A DNA stretch of 51,974 nt from Desulfocurvus vexinensis DSM 17965 (GCF_000519125.1 NZ_JAEX01000013.1:1-51974), one strand, 5' to 3'. Positions 43,393-51,974 are shown, numbered from the stretch's first letter. Translations and numbers: made by a program. The notes: a model not told the origin generated them from the sequence alone.

Positions 43393-44592
43393 TCACTCCT
43401 GTGTCGGGTTGTGGTCGTCCATGGCCCACGCGGGCGGCCCGTCCTCAAGGGCCTGCTCGTAGGCGGCCATGGCCTGCTCGAGATGGTCGCGCGAGCCGCT
43501 GTGCCCGCCCGTGAGGGCCAGGGCGCCCGCCAGGGCCGCCAGCCCGGCCAGCACGTCGCCGAAATCCACATGGCCCATGTGCCCCAGGCGCACCATGCGG
43601 CCCTTGAGCTGGCCCTGGCCCCCGGCCATGACCACCCCGTACCGCTCGGCGGCGGCCTGGAGCAGGCGCGCGCCGTCCACCCCGGCGGGCAGCAGGATGC
43701 TGGTCAGGCCCCAGGTGAAGTGGTCCTTGGCCAGCAGCTCCAGTCCCAGGGCCCGGGCCCCGGTGCGGGCCATCTGCGTCAGGGCCCACTGGTGGCGGAA
43801 CACGCCCTCCAGGGTCGTTTCGCGGAACAGCTCCAGGCAGGTGTGCAGGCCCATGAGCAGGTTGATGGGCGGGGTGAACAGGGTCTGGCTGGAGCCGGTG
43901 ATCTTGTCGCGCTCGCCGCGCAGGTTGAAATAGTAGTGGCGCGGGTTCACGCGCTCCACGCGCTCCCAGGCCCGGGCCGACAGGGCCACGAAGGCCAGGC
44001 CCGGCGGCAGCATCAGGCCCTTTTGCGAGCCGGTGAGCAGGCAGTCGATGCCCCAGGCGTCCATGGGGCAGGGCGAGATGCCCACCGCCGAGATGCCGTC
44101 CACCACGAGCATCAGGTCGCGCTCGCGGGTGAAGGCCGCCAGCTCGCGCACGGGGTGCAGCACGCCGGTGGAGGTCTCCGAGGCCTGGACCAGGATGCCT
44201 TTGACGCCGGGGTGCTGGGCCAGGGCCTTCTGGACGTGCTCCACGGTCACGGCCTGGCCCCAGGGCACGGAGAGGATCACCGTGTCCAGCCCGTGGGCCC
44301 CGGCGATTTCCGTCCAGCGCTCGCCGAACTTGCCGCCTTCGACCACCAGCACCTGCTCGCCGGGGGCGAACAGGTTGCCCACGGCGGCGGTCATGGCCCC
44401 GGTGCCCGAGCAGCCCATGGCCACCACGGGCTGGGCGGTGCCGAAGAGCCAGCGCAGGCCCGCCTGGATCTCGCCCAGCAGGGCCGTGAACCCCGGCTTG
44501 CGGTGGTGGACCATGTCCATGGCCAGGGTCAGGCGCACGGTTTCGGGCAGGAGCGTGGGCCCGGGGGTCAGCAGTCGCGTCTTGGGCGTCAT
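43393..44592 (-). CDS. Class V aminotransferase (alanine-glyoxylate/serine-pyruvate type)
   Basis: A 399-residue PLP enzyme of fold type I. It starts LLTPGPTLLPETVR, and the PLP-binding Lys191 lies in LLTGSQKGLMLPPG with Asp165 in VVDGISAVG. Candidates are alanine-glyoxylate, serine-pyruvate or aspartate/phosphoserine activity; sequence alone does not decide. The last 30 residues extend beyond the usual end and are acidic. It is the first gene of the three-gene leftward group. Confidence 0.9.
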   Translation of the reverse strand: MTPKTRLLTPGPTLLPETVRLTLAMDMVHHRKPGFTALLGEIQAGLRWLFGTAQPVVAMGCSGTGAMTAAVGNLFAPGEQVLVVEGGKFGERWTEIAGAHGLDTVILSVPWGQAVTVEHVQKALAQHPGVKGILVQASETSTGVLHPVRELAAFTRERDLMLVVDGISAVGISPCPMDAWGIDCLLTGSQKGLMLPPGLAFVALSARAWERVERVNPRHYYFNLRGERDKITGSSQTLFTPPINLLMGLHTCLELFRETTLEGVFRHQWALTQMARTGARALGLELLAKDHFTWGLTSILLPAGVDGARLLQAAAERYGVVMAGGQGQLKGRMVRLGHMGHVDFGDVLAGLAALAGALALTGGHSGSRDHLEQAMAAYEQALEDGPPAWAMDDHNPTQE

Positions 44593-44670
44593 CGGTGGCG
44601 GTCCTTTGCAGGCTGGTTGCGGGTTTGCTGTGCCGTTGCCGGGAAGGTGTACCGCGTATCCCGCAAACCT

Positions 44671-46086
44671 TCAATCATTGGGAGGGGCCGGGGGAGCCTG
44701 CCCCTGCCCCGCCCGGCGCAGGGGCGCGTAGAGACACAGCACCGTGCCCCCCGCACCCAGGGCGGCGAAGCCCCAGAGCACGGCGTGCATGGCGGCCATG
44801 AACTGCGGGGCGTTTTCCGCCGTGGCGGCGGCGGGCCCCAGGGCCACGGACAGGGCCACGCTGATGACCACCAGGCAGAAGGTCATGCCCGTGGTGCGCA
44901 TGGCGGCGGTCATGGCCGAGGCCACGCCGTAGTGCGTGGGCGCCACGCTGCCCATGATGACGCTCATGTTGGCCGTGGCGAAGCTGGCCGTGCCCGCGCC
45001 GCACAGCAGCAGGACGCCCGCCACCAGGGGCAGGGGCGCCTCGGGGCCCAGCAGGGCCGCCAGGGCCATGGCCAGGGTGCCCGCGCCCATGCCCAGGGTG
45101 GCGATGCGGTGCGGGGGCACGCGGTCCACCAGCGAGCCCGACAGGGGCGAGAGCACGGCCTGCATCAGCGGCTGGGCCATGAGCACCAGGCCCGCGTCGC
45201 CCGCGCTCATGCCGCGCGCGATCTGCAAATACAGGCTCACGAGGAAGGTGATGCCGAAGGTGGCGGCGTAGTTGATGAACTGCACGGCGCAGGCAAAGGC
45301 GAAGGGCCGGTTGCCCGCGAACAGGCGCAGGTCGAGCAGGGGCGCGTCGGCCCGGGCCTCCCAGGCGACAAAGCCCGCCAGGGCCAGCAGCGCCCCGGCC
45401 AGCATGGCCTTGCCCGTGGCGGTGTCGAAGTGCGTGCCGCCCTGGGTCAGGAGCATCATGCCCAGGGCCATGAGCAGCGCGCCGCCCCAGTCGAAGCGCT
45501 GGCCGCGCGCCAGGCGCGGGCGCACGGGCAGATGGCGCAGGGCCAGGGCGAGGCAGGCCACGCAGGGCACGGCGCACAGGTAGAAGACCCAGCGCCAGCC
45601 CAGATGGGTGGTGATCAGCCCGCCCAGCCACGGCCCGGCGGACAGGCCCAGGTAGACCCCCGCCGAGGAGATGCCCAGGGCCCGGCCCCGGCCCTGGCCC
45701 GGGAACAGCTCGGCCAGGATGACCAGCCCGGTGGTGACCATCATCGCCCCGCCCGCGCCCTGGAATACGCGCAGCACGATGAAGGCGTCGATGCTCGTGG
45801 TCAGCGGCAGCAGCAGGCTGACCACGGTGAACAGCGCGATGCCGGAAAAGAACACCGCGCCGCGTCCGACCATGTCGGCCAGGCGGGTCACGGGGAACAG
45901 CAGCATGGACACGGCGGCGATATAGCCCGATTCCACAAGGCCCAGCTCGGCGGCCTTGGCGCCGAACTCGCGGCCCAGGGCGGGCACGGCCACGGCCACC
46001 GAGGAGAGCATGAACACCAGCACGAACTGCGTGGCCGTTATGGTGAACAGCCCCGCGTGCTGCTGCGGGGTGAGAGGCGTTTTCAC
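44671..46086 (-). CDS. MFS drug exporter (DHA2, 14-helix type)
   Basis: A 471-residue proton antiporter of the EmrB/QacA family with about 14 helices. The loop 2-3 motif is RLADMVGRGAVFF, and motif C is LGISSAGVYLGLSAGPWLGG, typical of antiporters. The GTG start is chosen because GTGA overlaps the stop of the MarR gene; TTG at 46098 is the alternative. It probably exports a toxic compound sensed by MarR. Confidence 0.9.
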   Translation of the reverse strand: MKTPLTPQQHAGLFTITATQFVLVFMLSSVAVAVPALGREFGAKAAELGLVESGYIAAVSMLLFPVTRLADMVGRGAVFFSGIALFTVVSLLLPLTTSIDAFIVLRVFQGAGGAMMVTTGLVILAELFPGQGRGRALGISSAGVYLGLSAGPWLGGLITTHLGWRWVFYLCAVPCVACLALALRHLPVRPRLARGQRFDWGGALLMALGMMLLTQGGTHFDTATGKAMLAGALLALAGFVAWEARADAPLLDLRLFAGNRPFAFACAVQFINYAATFGITFLVSLYLQIARGMSAGDAGLVLMAQPLMQAVLSPLSGSLVDRVPPHRIATLGMGAGTLAMALAALLGPEAPLPLVAGVLLLCGAGTASFATANMSVIMGSVAPTHYGVASAMTAAMRTTGMTFCLVVISVALSVALGPAAATAENAPQFMAAMHAVLWGFAALGAGGTVLCLYAPLRRAGQGQAPPAPPND

Positions 46087-46541
46087 GAATTGTCCCAATT
46101 ATCCAGAGCGGTTTTGAGGTTGTGCACGATGCGGTCCATGAGGCCCAGGGCCAGGGCGCGCTCCTGTGGGGAGAACTCCTTGAAAAGCATCTGGTTGTGC
46201 CCGTCGAGCACGGCGCGCAGGGGCCGTTCCAGCTCTCTTGCGCGCGCGGTGGGCTCCACGAGTTTCTGGCGGCGGTTGTCGGGGTTCTCGGTGCGGGTGA
46301 CCAGCCCGTCCTGCTCCAGGGCGTGCAGGGCCCGCGCCGTGGCCGCGCGGCTCACGCCCACGCGGGCGGCCATCTCGTCCTGGGTCAGCCCGGGCTTGCA
46401 CAGGGCTTCGAGGATATAGGGCAACTGCCCTGCCGCGATGCCGTGGCTGCGCAGGCGCCGCTCCAGCAGCGCCCCTTGCAGGCGGCTCATCATCCCGATG
46501 CGGTAGCCGCCCGAGGTCATTCGGCGCGCGTGGTGGTCCAT
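46083..46541 (-). CDS. MarR-family transcriptional repressor
   Basis: A 152-residue winged-helix regulator. The recognition helix region is LTQDEMAARVGVSRAATARALHALEQDGLVTR and the wing is NPDNRRQKLVEPT. GGAGG precedes the ATG. It is translationally coupled to the exporter through a GTGA overlap. A CTCAAC-A-GTTGAG palindrome lies 21 bases upstream of its start and probably is its own operator. Confidence 0.93.
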   Translation of the reverse strand: MDHHARRMTSGGYRIGMMSRLQGALLERRLRSHGIAAGQLPYILEALCKPGLTQDEMAARVGVSRAATARALHALEQDGLVTRTENPDNRRQKLVEPTARARELERPLRAVLDGHNQMLFKEFSPQERALALGLMDRIVHNLKTALDNWDNS

Positions 46542-46562
46542 GGGCCCTCCGTTTGTTTACCG

Positions 46563-46575
46563 CTCAACAGTTGAG
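46563..46575. promoter_or_regulatory. Probable MarR operator
   Basis: A perfect inverted repeat CTCAAC-A-GTTGAG, 21 bases before the MarR start codon. Symmetry and place suit autorepression of the marR-exporter pair. Confidence 0.6.
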
Positions 46576-46647
46576 TGGGGAACTAATGCGGGAGGGGCAG
46601 GGTGTCAATGGGCGTGGGGGGTGGTTTCCCGCGCGCGGGCGGGGCGG

Positions 46648-46708
46648 CGTGCGGGGCCGGGGGGCGGTGCCCCCCGCAGGGTCCGGGGCGCTGCCCCGGA
46701 TCTGCGGC
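46648..46708 (-). repeat. Palindromic repeats at the 3' end of polA
   Basis: Two hairpins: GGGGGGC-GGT-GCCCCCC, and TCCGGGGCGCTGCCCCGGA flanked by CCGCAG and CTGCGG. The GCT-loop type is the same as at the left edge of the window. They may stop or stabilise the polA message; there is no T-run. Confidence 0.6.
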
Positions 46709-46712
46709 GCGC

Positions 46713-49400
46713 CTAATGGGCCTCGGCCCAGGTCGGGCCCTGGCCCCAGTCCACGGCCAGGGGCACGTCCAGGGCCATGACCTCGCCCATGATGGCGGCC
46801 ATGCGCCGCCCGGCGGCCTCGGCATTGGCCTCGGGGCATTCCAGGAGCAGTTCGTCGTGGACCTGGAGCAGCAGGCGCGCGTCCAGGGCCGCCAGCTCGG
46901 GGTCGCGGTCCACGGCGAGCATGGCCAGCTTGATGATGTCCGCCGCCGAGCCCTGCACGCGGGTGTTGATGGCCTGGCGCCGGGCCAGGGCGCGGTCCTG
47001 CTGGTTCTGGGTGTCGATGTGCGGCAGCAGGCGGCGCCGTCCGGCCAGGGTGGTCACGAAGCCGTGGCGCCGGGCGTCGTCCTCCACGGTCTGGTAGAAG
47101 TCGCGCAGCCCGGGCAGGCGCTCGAAGTAGCGCTCGATGAAGGCCCGGGCCTCGGAGAGCGGAATTTCCAGCTCGCCCGAGAGCTTCTGCGGGCCCATGC
47201 CGTAGATCAGCCCGAAGTTGATGGTCTTGGCGTTGCGGCGCTGGTCGGGCGTGACCTGGGCCGGGTCGGCGTCGAAGAGGATGGCCGCCGTGCGGGCGTG
47301 GATGTCCTGGCCCTGGCGGAAGGCTTCGAGCAGCGCGGGCTCCTGGGAGAGGTGGGCCAGCACGCGCAGCTCGACCTGCGAGTAGTCCGCCGCCACCAGC
47401 AGCCGCCCCGGGGGGGCCACGAAGCAGGCGCGCATGCGGCGGCCCATGTCGCCCCGGATGGGGATGTTCTGGAGGTTGGGGCCGGAGCTGGACAGGCGGC
47501 CCGTGGCCGTGGCCAGCTGGTTGAAGGTGGTGCGGATGCGCCCGTCGGGCCCGGCGGCCCTGGGCAGGGGCTCCAGGTAGGTGGAGCGCATCTTCTCCAG
47601 CTTGCGCCAGGCCTGGATGTCGGCCACCACGGGGTGCTCGTGGCGCAGCTTTTCCAGCACGTCGAAGGACGTGGAGGGCAGGCCGCCGGGGGTCTTGCCG
47701 CGCGGCTTGAGGCCCAGGCGGGTGAAGAGCACCTCGGCCATCTGCTGGCTGGAGCGCAGGTTGAAGTCCACCCCCGCGCGCTCCTTGATGCGCGCCTCCA
47801 GGGCGTCCAGCTCGGCGTTGACCTCGGCCAGGAAGGCCGCCAGGGCCGCCGTGTCCACCAGCACGCCCCGGCGCTCCATGCGCGCCAGCACGCCGATGAG
47901 CGGGGTTTCCATGTCGCGCATGAGCGCGTCGAGCCCGGCGGCGGCCAGCCGGCCTTCCAGGGCCAGGGCCAGGGCGGCGGCGGTGCAGGCCTGCCCGGCC
48001 ACGGGCGCGGCCAGCAGCTCCGGGGCCAGGCGGCCCGTCAGGCGCTCCCAGGAGTAGTTGCGGTCCTCGGGGGAGAGCAGGTAGGCGGCCAGCCCGAGGT
48101 CGAACCAGCGGTCCTCGGGCAGGGCGGCCCAGGCGGGGTCGCGGGTCAAAAGAGCCTTGACGTCGGGCGTGGCCACGGCGCGGGCCGGGGCCAGATGCGC
48201 GGCCAGGGCCGCCACGGGCCCGGGGCTGCGCAGCTCCTCGCCGCCCAGGCCCACCAGGAAGGTGTCGGCCCCCGGGGCGGCCCCGGGCTCGGGCAGCAGC
48301 CCGGCCACCAGCCCGGCGGCGGCGGGCAGGGCCGAGGGCGCGTTGGCCTCCTGGATGTCGGCCTGGGCCGGGGCGGGCGCCGGGGCCATCTCGAAGAGCG
48401 AGACCTGCTGCTGGGCGGCGGGCCCGGCCTTGGCCCGGGACGCCCCGGGGGCCGGGGCCCCTGCCCCCGCCGCCTGCGTGGCCCCCGCCACCCGGGTGGC
48501 CAGGGCCAGCACGGCGGGCAGCTCGCGGCCCAGGGAGCGCAGCTCGAACTCGGCCAGGAAGTCGGCCATGCCCTGGGCGTCGGGCGCGGCGCAGGCCAGC
48601 TCGGCCAGGCCCAGCTCCGGGCAGGCCGTGGTGTCCAGGGTGGTCAGGCGGCGGTAGAGGAAGGCGTCGTCCATGTGCTCGGCCAGGCGCTGGCGCAGGG
48701 CGGGGCTGAACTCGCCCGCCCCGGCGGCCACGGCCTCGCGCAGGGCCTCCAGGGTCGGGTGGTCCTGCATCAGGCGCAGGGCCGTCTTGGGCCCGACCTT
48801 GGGCACGCCGGGGATGTTGTCGGCGCTGTCGCCGATGAGCGCCTGGAAGTCGGGCCACTGGGCCGGGGCCAGCCCGGTTTCGGCCCGGAAGGCGTCCAGG
48901 GTCAGCACGCTGTCCTTCTTGGCGCCGGGGTCCCACAGGAAGACCTGCGGGGCCAGGCACTGGCGTAGGTCCTTGTCCGCCCCGACGATGACCACCGGGC
49001 GCCCGGCGCCCAGGCGCGCGGCCAGGGCGGCGATGCAGTCGTCGGCCTCCACGCCCTGGCTGGTGACGGTGGTAAAGCCCATGAGCCCGATGGCGCGCAG
49101 CACGTGGTCCACCTGCGCGCGCAGGTCGTCGGGCATGGGCGGGCGCTGGGCCTTGTAGGGCGTGAACAGCTCGTGGCGGAAGGTCGGGCCCTTGCCGTCG
49201 AAGAAGAACCCCGCGTAGCGCACGGACTCGGTGCGCACCAGGCCGAAGAGCATGCGCACGAACATGAACACCGCGTTGGTGGGAAAGCCGTCGGAGCGCG
49301 AGATGCCCGGGTTGGCGTAGAAGAAGCGGTAGAGGAAGGCGTGCCCGTCCACAAGGAAGACGGGGTCCTGCTCCAGCCCGAGGCGTTCCTTGAGGGACAT
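46713..49400 (-). CDS. polA: DNA polymerase I
   Basis: An 895-residue repair and Okazaki-processing polymerase. The 5' nuclease domain (about 1-270) is intact (DGKGPTFRHELF, EADDCIAALAARL, GDSADNIPGVPKVGPKTA). A Pro/Ala linker follows. The middle domain keeps the 3'-5' exonuclease fold (WFDLGLAAYLLSPEDRNYSWERL) but lacks the DxE motif. Polymerase motifs A (DYSQVELRVLAHLS), B (RRNAKTINFGLIYG) and C (VHDELLLE) are complete. AGGAG precedes the ATG. It is the last gene of a leftward operon, 17 bases after the DHH gene. Confidence 0.97.
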   Translation of the reverse strand: MSLKERLGLEQDPVFLVDGHAFLYRFFYANPGISRSDGFPTNAVFMFVRMLFGLVRTESVRYAGFFFDGKGPTFRHELFTPYKAQRPPMPDDLRAQVDHVLRAIGLMGFTTVTSQGVEADDCIAALAARLGAGRPVVIVGADKDLRQCLAPQVFLWDPGAKKDSVLTLDAFRAETGLAPAQWPDFQALIGDSADNIPGVPKVGPKTALRLMQDHPTLEALREAVAAGAGEFSPALRQRLAEHMDDAFLYRRLTTLDTTACPELGLAELACAAPDAQGMADFLAEFELRSLGRELPAVLALATRVAGATQAAGAGAPAPGASRAKAGPAAQQQVSLFEMAPAPAPAQADIQEANAPSALPAAAGLVAGLLPEPGAAPGADTFLVGLGGEELRSPGPVAALAAHLAPARAVATPDVKALLTRDPAWAALPEDRWFDLGLAAYLLSPEDRNYSWERLTGRLAPELLAAPVAGQACTAAALALALEGRLAAAGLDALMRDMETPLIGVLARMERRGVLVDTAALAAFLAEVNAELDALEARIKERAGVDFNLRSSQQMAEVLFTRLGLKPRGKTPGGLPSTSFDVLEKLRHEHPVVADIQAWRKLEKMRSTYLEPLPRAAGPDGRIRTTFNQLATATGRLSSSGPNLQNIPIRGDMGRRMRACFVAPPGRLLVAADYSQVELRVLAHLSQEPALLEAFRQGQDIHARTAAILFDADPAQVTPDQRRNAKTINFGLIYGMGPQKLSGELEIPLSEARAFIERYFERLPGLRDFYQTVEDDARRHGFVTTLAGRRRLLPHIDTQNQQDRALARRQAINTRVQGSAADIIKLAMLAVDRDPELAALDARLLLQVHDELLLECPEANAEAAGRRMAAIMGEVMALDVPLAVDWGQGPTWAEAH

Positions 49401-49417
49401 GGGGGCTCCTGGGCGGG

Positions 49418-50437
49418 TTACTGGTTCTGGGCGGGGGCTTCGGGCGCGGGCTTCTGGGGGCGCTTGCGCTTGGTGTGCAGGCGCTTCCAGACGAAGGCCT
49501 CCACCGAGGGCTCGTCCTGCGCGGCGGAGACGGGAACCTCGGCGCGCGCGGCGTTGACGCGGCCCCCGGCGGAGCCCACGTCGGCAAAGCAGCGCTGGGC
49601 GAATTTGCCCATGTCGCGGCGCAGGCCGTCGCCGCGGAAGATGACCACGGCCTTGTCGTCCACGATGCCCGAGATGGCCGTCCACGAGCGGCCCTGCACG
49701 CGCAGGAACAGGTCGGCCAGCAGGACCAGGATGTCCGGGCTCTCCACATGGTCCAGGAAGGCGAACAGGCCGTCGCCGATGACGCGCATCTTGAAGTAGG
49801 CCTGGCAGAAGTAGCGCAGCCATTCGAGCTGGAACTCGGAGCGGTAGATCTTGCGCAGCAGCAGGGCGTCGGCGAACTTGTTCAGGTACTGGAAGGCGCG
49901 CAGGTCGGCCTCGCAGAAGGCGCGCTCGAAGGAGGACGTGTCCGTCTTGATGCCGTACTGCAAGGCCGTGGCCAGGAATTTTCCGGGCCGGATGTCCATG
50001 TTGTAGAGGTATTCCGTGAGCAGCGTGGAGTTGGAGCCGTAGTCGGGCTGGATGTGCACGAAATCGGCGTCCACGGGATTTTCGGTGCTGCGCGGGTGGT
50101 GGTCGATGACGATGGAGAAGCGCAGCCCGGCAAAGTCCTTGTGGTGGTGGGGCTGGGAGTCCACCAGGGCGAAGCGGTCGAACTGGGCCGTGTAGTTGGG
50201 GTTCATGCGCCGGGTGGGGATGCGCAGGCTGGCGATCATTTCCAGGTTGTCGGGCCGGGAGATTTCGTTGACGTGGGCGATGCCCACGTCCTGCACGCGG
50301 TGGACCATGATCCGCTTGAGAGCCATGGCCGAGGCCAGGGCGTCGGGGTCCGCGTTGATGGCGATGAGCCAGCGCTCCTGCTTCTTGAACAGGGCGAGCA
50401 GGTCTTCGATCCTGGGCAGGCTGCGGAAATAGGCCAC
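49418..50437 (-). CDS. DHH-family phosphoesterase (nanoRNase/pAp phosphatase-like)
   Basis: A 339-residue manganese-dependent phosphoesterase. Motifs: INADPDALASAMAL, ALVDSQPHHHK, IVIDHHPRS (the DHH motif) and KTDTSSF, with a C-terminal DHHA1-type domain (GIVDDKAVVIFRGDG). Related enzymes degrade nanoRNA, pAp or cyclic dinucleotide products. The GTG start at 50437 has GAGGACTGACC upstream and follows cobU by two bases. The extreme C-terminus is Lys/Pro-rich. Confidence 0.88.
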   Translation of the reverse strand: MAYFRSLPRIEDLLALFKKQERWLIAINADPDALASAMALKRIMVHRVQDVGIAHVNEISRPDNLEMIASLRIPTRRMNPNYTAQFDRFALVDSQPHHHKDFAGLRFSIVIDHHPRSTENPVDADFVHIQPDYGSNSTLLTEYLYNMDIRPGKFLATALQYGIKTDTSSFERAFCEADLRAFQYLNKFADALLLRKIYRSEFQLEWLRYFCQAYFKMRVIGDGLFAFLDHVESPDILVLLADLFLRVQGRSWTAISGIVDDKAVVIFRGDGLRRDMGKFAQRCFADVGSAGGRVNAARAEVPVSAAQDEPSVEAFVWKRLHTKRKRPQKPAPEAPAQNQ

Positions 50438-50439
50438 GG

Positions 50440-50961
50440 TCAGTCCTCGGGCAGGGCCAGGGCGCGCCCGGCCACCACCAGCACGGCCCGGGTGCTGCGC
50501 CGGGCCAGTTGTCGGTTCAGGGCCCCCAGGGCGCGCACGAAGGCCCGAACCTCGGCCGTGGGCGCCACGGGCCCCAGGCCGATTTCGCACGACACCACGA
50601 TGACACCCGTGGGGCCCATGGCGTCCAGGGCCGCCAGCAGGGCGGCCACGCGCCCGGCCTCGTCCCCTGCGGCGCGGCAGGCGAAGAGCCAGAAATCCAG
50701 GCTGTCCACCAGCACGGTGCCGTGGCGCCCGGCGGCCTGGGCCAGGGCCTCGGGCAGCCCGGTGCCCACTTCGCAGACGGGCAGCTCCGGCCCGCGCCCG
50801 GCGCGGTGGGCCTGGATCTGCGCGCGGAAGCCTGCGTCCAGGGCGCGGCCCGTGGCCACGAACAGCCCCGGCCCCGGCGAGCGGGCCAGAAGCCGCAAGG
50901 CGTAGTCCGACTTGCCCGACTTCTCGCCGCCAAGGATCAGGGTCAGGGGGCCGCGTTCCAT
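50440..50961 (-). CDS. cobU: Adenosylcobinamide kinase / guanylyltransferase
   Basis: A 173-residue CobU that phosphorylates adenosylcobinamide and attaches GMP in cobamide nucleotide-loop assembly. The P-loop is GGEKSGKSDYAL near the N-terminus; VDSLDFWLF and SCEIGLGPVAPTAEVRAF are the later signatures. The His in QAHRAGRG fits the guanylylated residue. Its start lies inside the end of the upstream cbiR gene (19-base overlap). Confidence 0.93.
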   Translation of the reverse strand: MERGPLTLILGGEKSGKSDYALRLLARSPGPGLFVATGRALDAGFRAQIQAHRAGRGPELPVCEVGTGLPEALAQAAGRHGTVLVDSLDFWLFACRAAGDEAGRVAALLAALDAMGPTGVIVVSCEIGLGPVAPTAEVRAFVRALGALNRQLARRSTRAVLVVAGRALALPED

Positions 50962-51722
50962 TGCTCCATCCAGTCCGCCAGCAGCGCCGCCGAGGCGAAC
51001 AGCCCGGGCGCGTCGAAGATTTCGAGCATCAGCACCGCCCGGGGGCCGGTTGCGGCCACAAGCCGCGCCAGCAGCGCGCGCCCGGCCCCGTCCAGCTCCG
51101 CCAGCGGCCTGTGCCGCCCGCCCGGGCCCGGGGCGCACAGGTGCAGCATGCGCACCCGCTGCCAGTCGCGCGCCAGCTCCGGGATGGGCTGGTTGTAAGC
51201 CATGAGGTGGCCCAAGTCCAGGCACAGCGACAGGCCCAGGGCCGCCGAGGGCGCCAGCAGCGCCGTCAGATCGTTGCCGCGCACGTTCTCCAGCAGCAGG
51301 GCCGCCGGGTCCAGGCCATGCCCGGTCCACAAGCCCACCAGGGCTTCCAGCTCCCGCACCGTGCCGGGCGGATGCAGCACATAGCCCCAGGGCGCCAGGA
51401 ACGCGGCCTTGTCCACCAGCGCGCGGACCACGGCCCACACCGCCGCCACCCCGCGCTCCCAGGGCAGGTCCAGGGGCAGGTGGACATGGTAGCGCAGCCC
51501 CAGCCCCGCCAGCTCCGGGGGCAAATCCTGCGGCCCATAGGCCATGCAGGCCTGCGTTTCGAAAAACAGCAGCCCCACCTCGGGCGCCAGCCCGGCCAGG
51601 AAACGGCAGTTCTCGCCCACCGTGCCCGGCACGACGAAGGACGGCGCGGCCCAGGGCCGCCCCGCCCGCGTCAGCCGCTTCCCGGCGCGCTGAAGCGCCA
51701 GCCTTTGCCTTTCATCCCACAC
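50943..51722 (-). CDS. cbiR: Cobamide-remodelling phosphodiesterase CbiR
   Basis: A 259-residue TIM-barrel metalloenzyme of the AP-endonuclease-2 superfamily. CbiR cleaves the nucleotide loop of imported cobamides so that cells can rebuild them. Likely metal-binding or conserved residues sit in LLFFET, YHVHLPLD, LLLENVRGND, LCLDLGHLMAYN and LMLEIFD. GTG at 51722 is chosen because GGAG lies five bases upstream and the fold begins just after it; the frame could start as far up as 51896. The overlap with cobU, the next step of cobamide rebuilding, supports the call. Confidence 0.82.
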   Translation of the reverse strand: MWDERQRLALQRAGKRLTRAGRPWAAPSFVVPGTVGENCRFLAGLAPEVGLLFFETQACMAYGPQDLPPELAGLGLRYHVHLPLDLPWERGVAAVWAVVRALVDKAAFLAPWGYVLHPPGTVRELEALVGLWTGHGLDPAALLLENVRGNDLTALLAPSAALGLSLCLDLGHLMAYNQPIPELARDWQRVRMLHLCAPGPGGRHRPLAELDGAGRALLARLVAATGPRAVLMLEIFDAPGLFASAALLADWMEQWNAAP

Positions 51723-51974
51723 GTTTTCTCCAAAAGCGCCCTCTGCCCCTTCCTCAAGCCAGCCCCCCGCCGCCCAGGGCCGGACGACCTCCGGCCCCAT
51801 CATGCGCAGGACTTCGGCCCTTCCCCCCGCCCAGGGCCGGAGCCGGATGCCGGGCAGTTCGCGCCCAAACCGCCTTGGAACCGTATCCGCGCCCACGCCC
51901 GCGCATGGCCACGCCGACCCGGCCGCTCCCCGCGAGAGCGCATTTGGGGGATGAGGGGGGAGAGGGTCCGGGAG
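51723..51974. repeat. Right flank with repeat shared with the left flank
   Basis: No gene is supported here. From 51933 the sequence CGAGAGCGCATTTGGGGG leads to ATGAGGGGGG and GGTCCGGGAG, cut by the window end. It repeats bases 276-318 at the left end almost exactly. This is a dispersed intergenic element. Confidence 0.6.

Overview
The window is very GC-rich and almost fully coding. It looks like chromosome of a sulfate-reducing deltaproteobacterium of the Desulfovibrionaceae (inference). The clues are paired SLC13/DASS anion permeases, a CbiR-CobU cobamide pair, an S-box (SAM-I) leader in front of panC-metK, stand-alone receiver proteins, and GC-rich palindromic intergenic repeats. I saw no prophage, IS element, CRISPR array, tRNA or rRNA. 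The species cannot be named from this sequence alone.

Left part (about 0.4-12.3 kb): a transport and signalling region. Two head-to-tail copies of a three-gene cassette (CBS-domain protein, DASS permease, receiver-only response regulator) run leftward. The copy nearer the left end is followed by a small membrane protein and a Cache-type histidine kinase. To the right, reading rightward, are a universal stress protein, a sodium:proton antiporter-like carrier and a third receiver-only protein. This is the best candidate in the window for a poorly described system: phosphorelay and CBS control of ion transporters.

Middle part (12.7-37.1 kb): mostly housekeeping genes. These are gyrA with a translationally coupled TPR lipoprotein, a histone-deacetylase-family hydrolase with a Cys-containing tail, a ZIP transporter, a CD3324-family regulator with a possible leader peptide, a methyltransferase with rsgA, a radical SAM protein, ihfA, rlpA, a prepilin peptidase, a phenylacetate-CoA ligase-like enzyme, a NifX/NifB-type protein, purE, purD, an FKBP/SlyD-like plus methyltransferase fusion, glnA, a DUF2721 protein, a fliJ-motE-truA-FliD-like run, and the SAM-riboswitch-led panC-metK pair.

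Right part (37.2-52 kb): all genes read leftward. They are an unknown 184-residue protein, a TonB-dependent receptor with an unusual upstream repeat, an EAL/HDOD signalling protein, an aminotransferase-DUF1844-argC operon, a MarR repressor overlapping an MFS exporter, and the operon cbiR-cobU-DHH phosphoesterase-polA. GC-rich hairpins separate most transcription units, and several end in T-runs as expected of intrinsic terminators.
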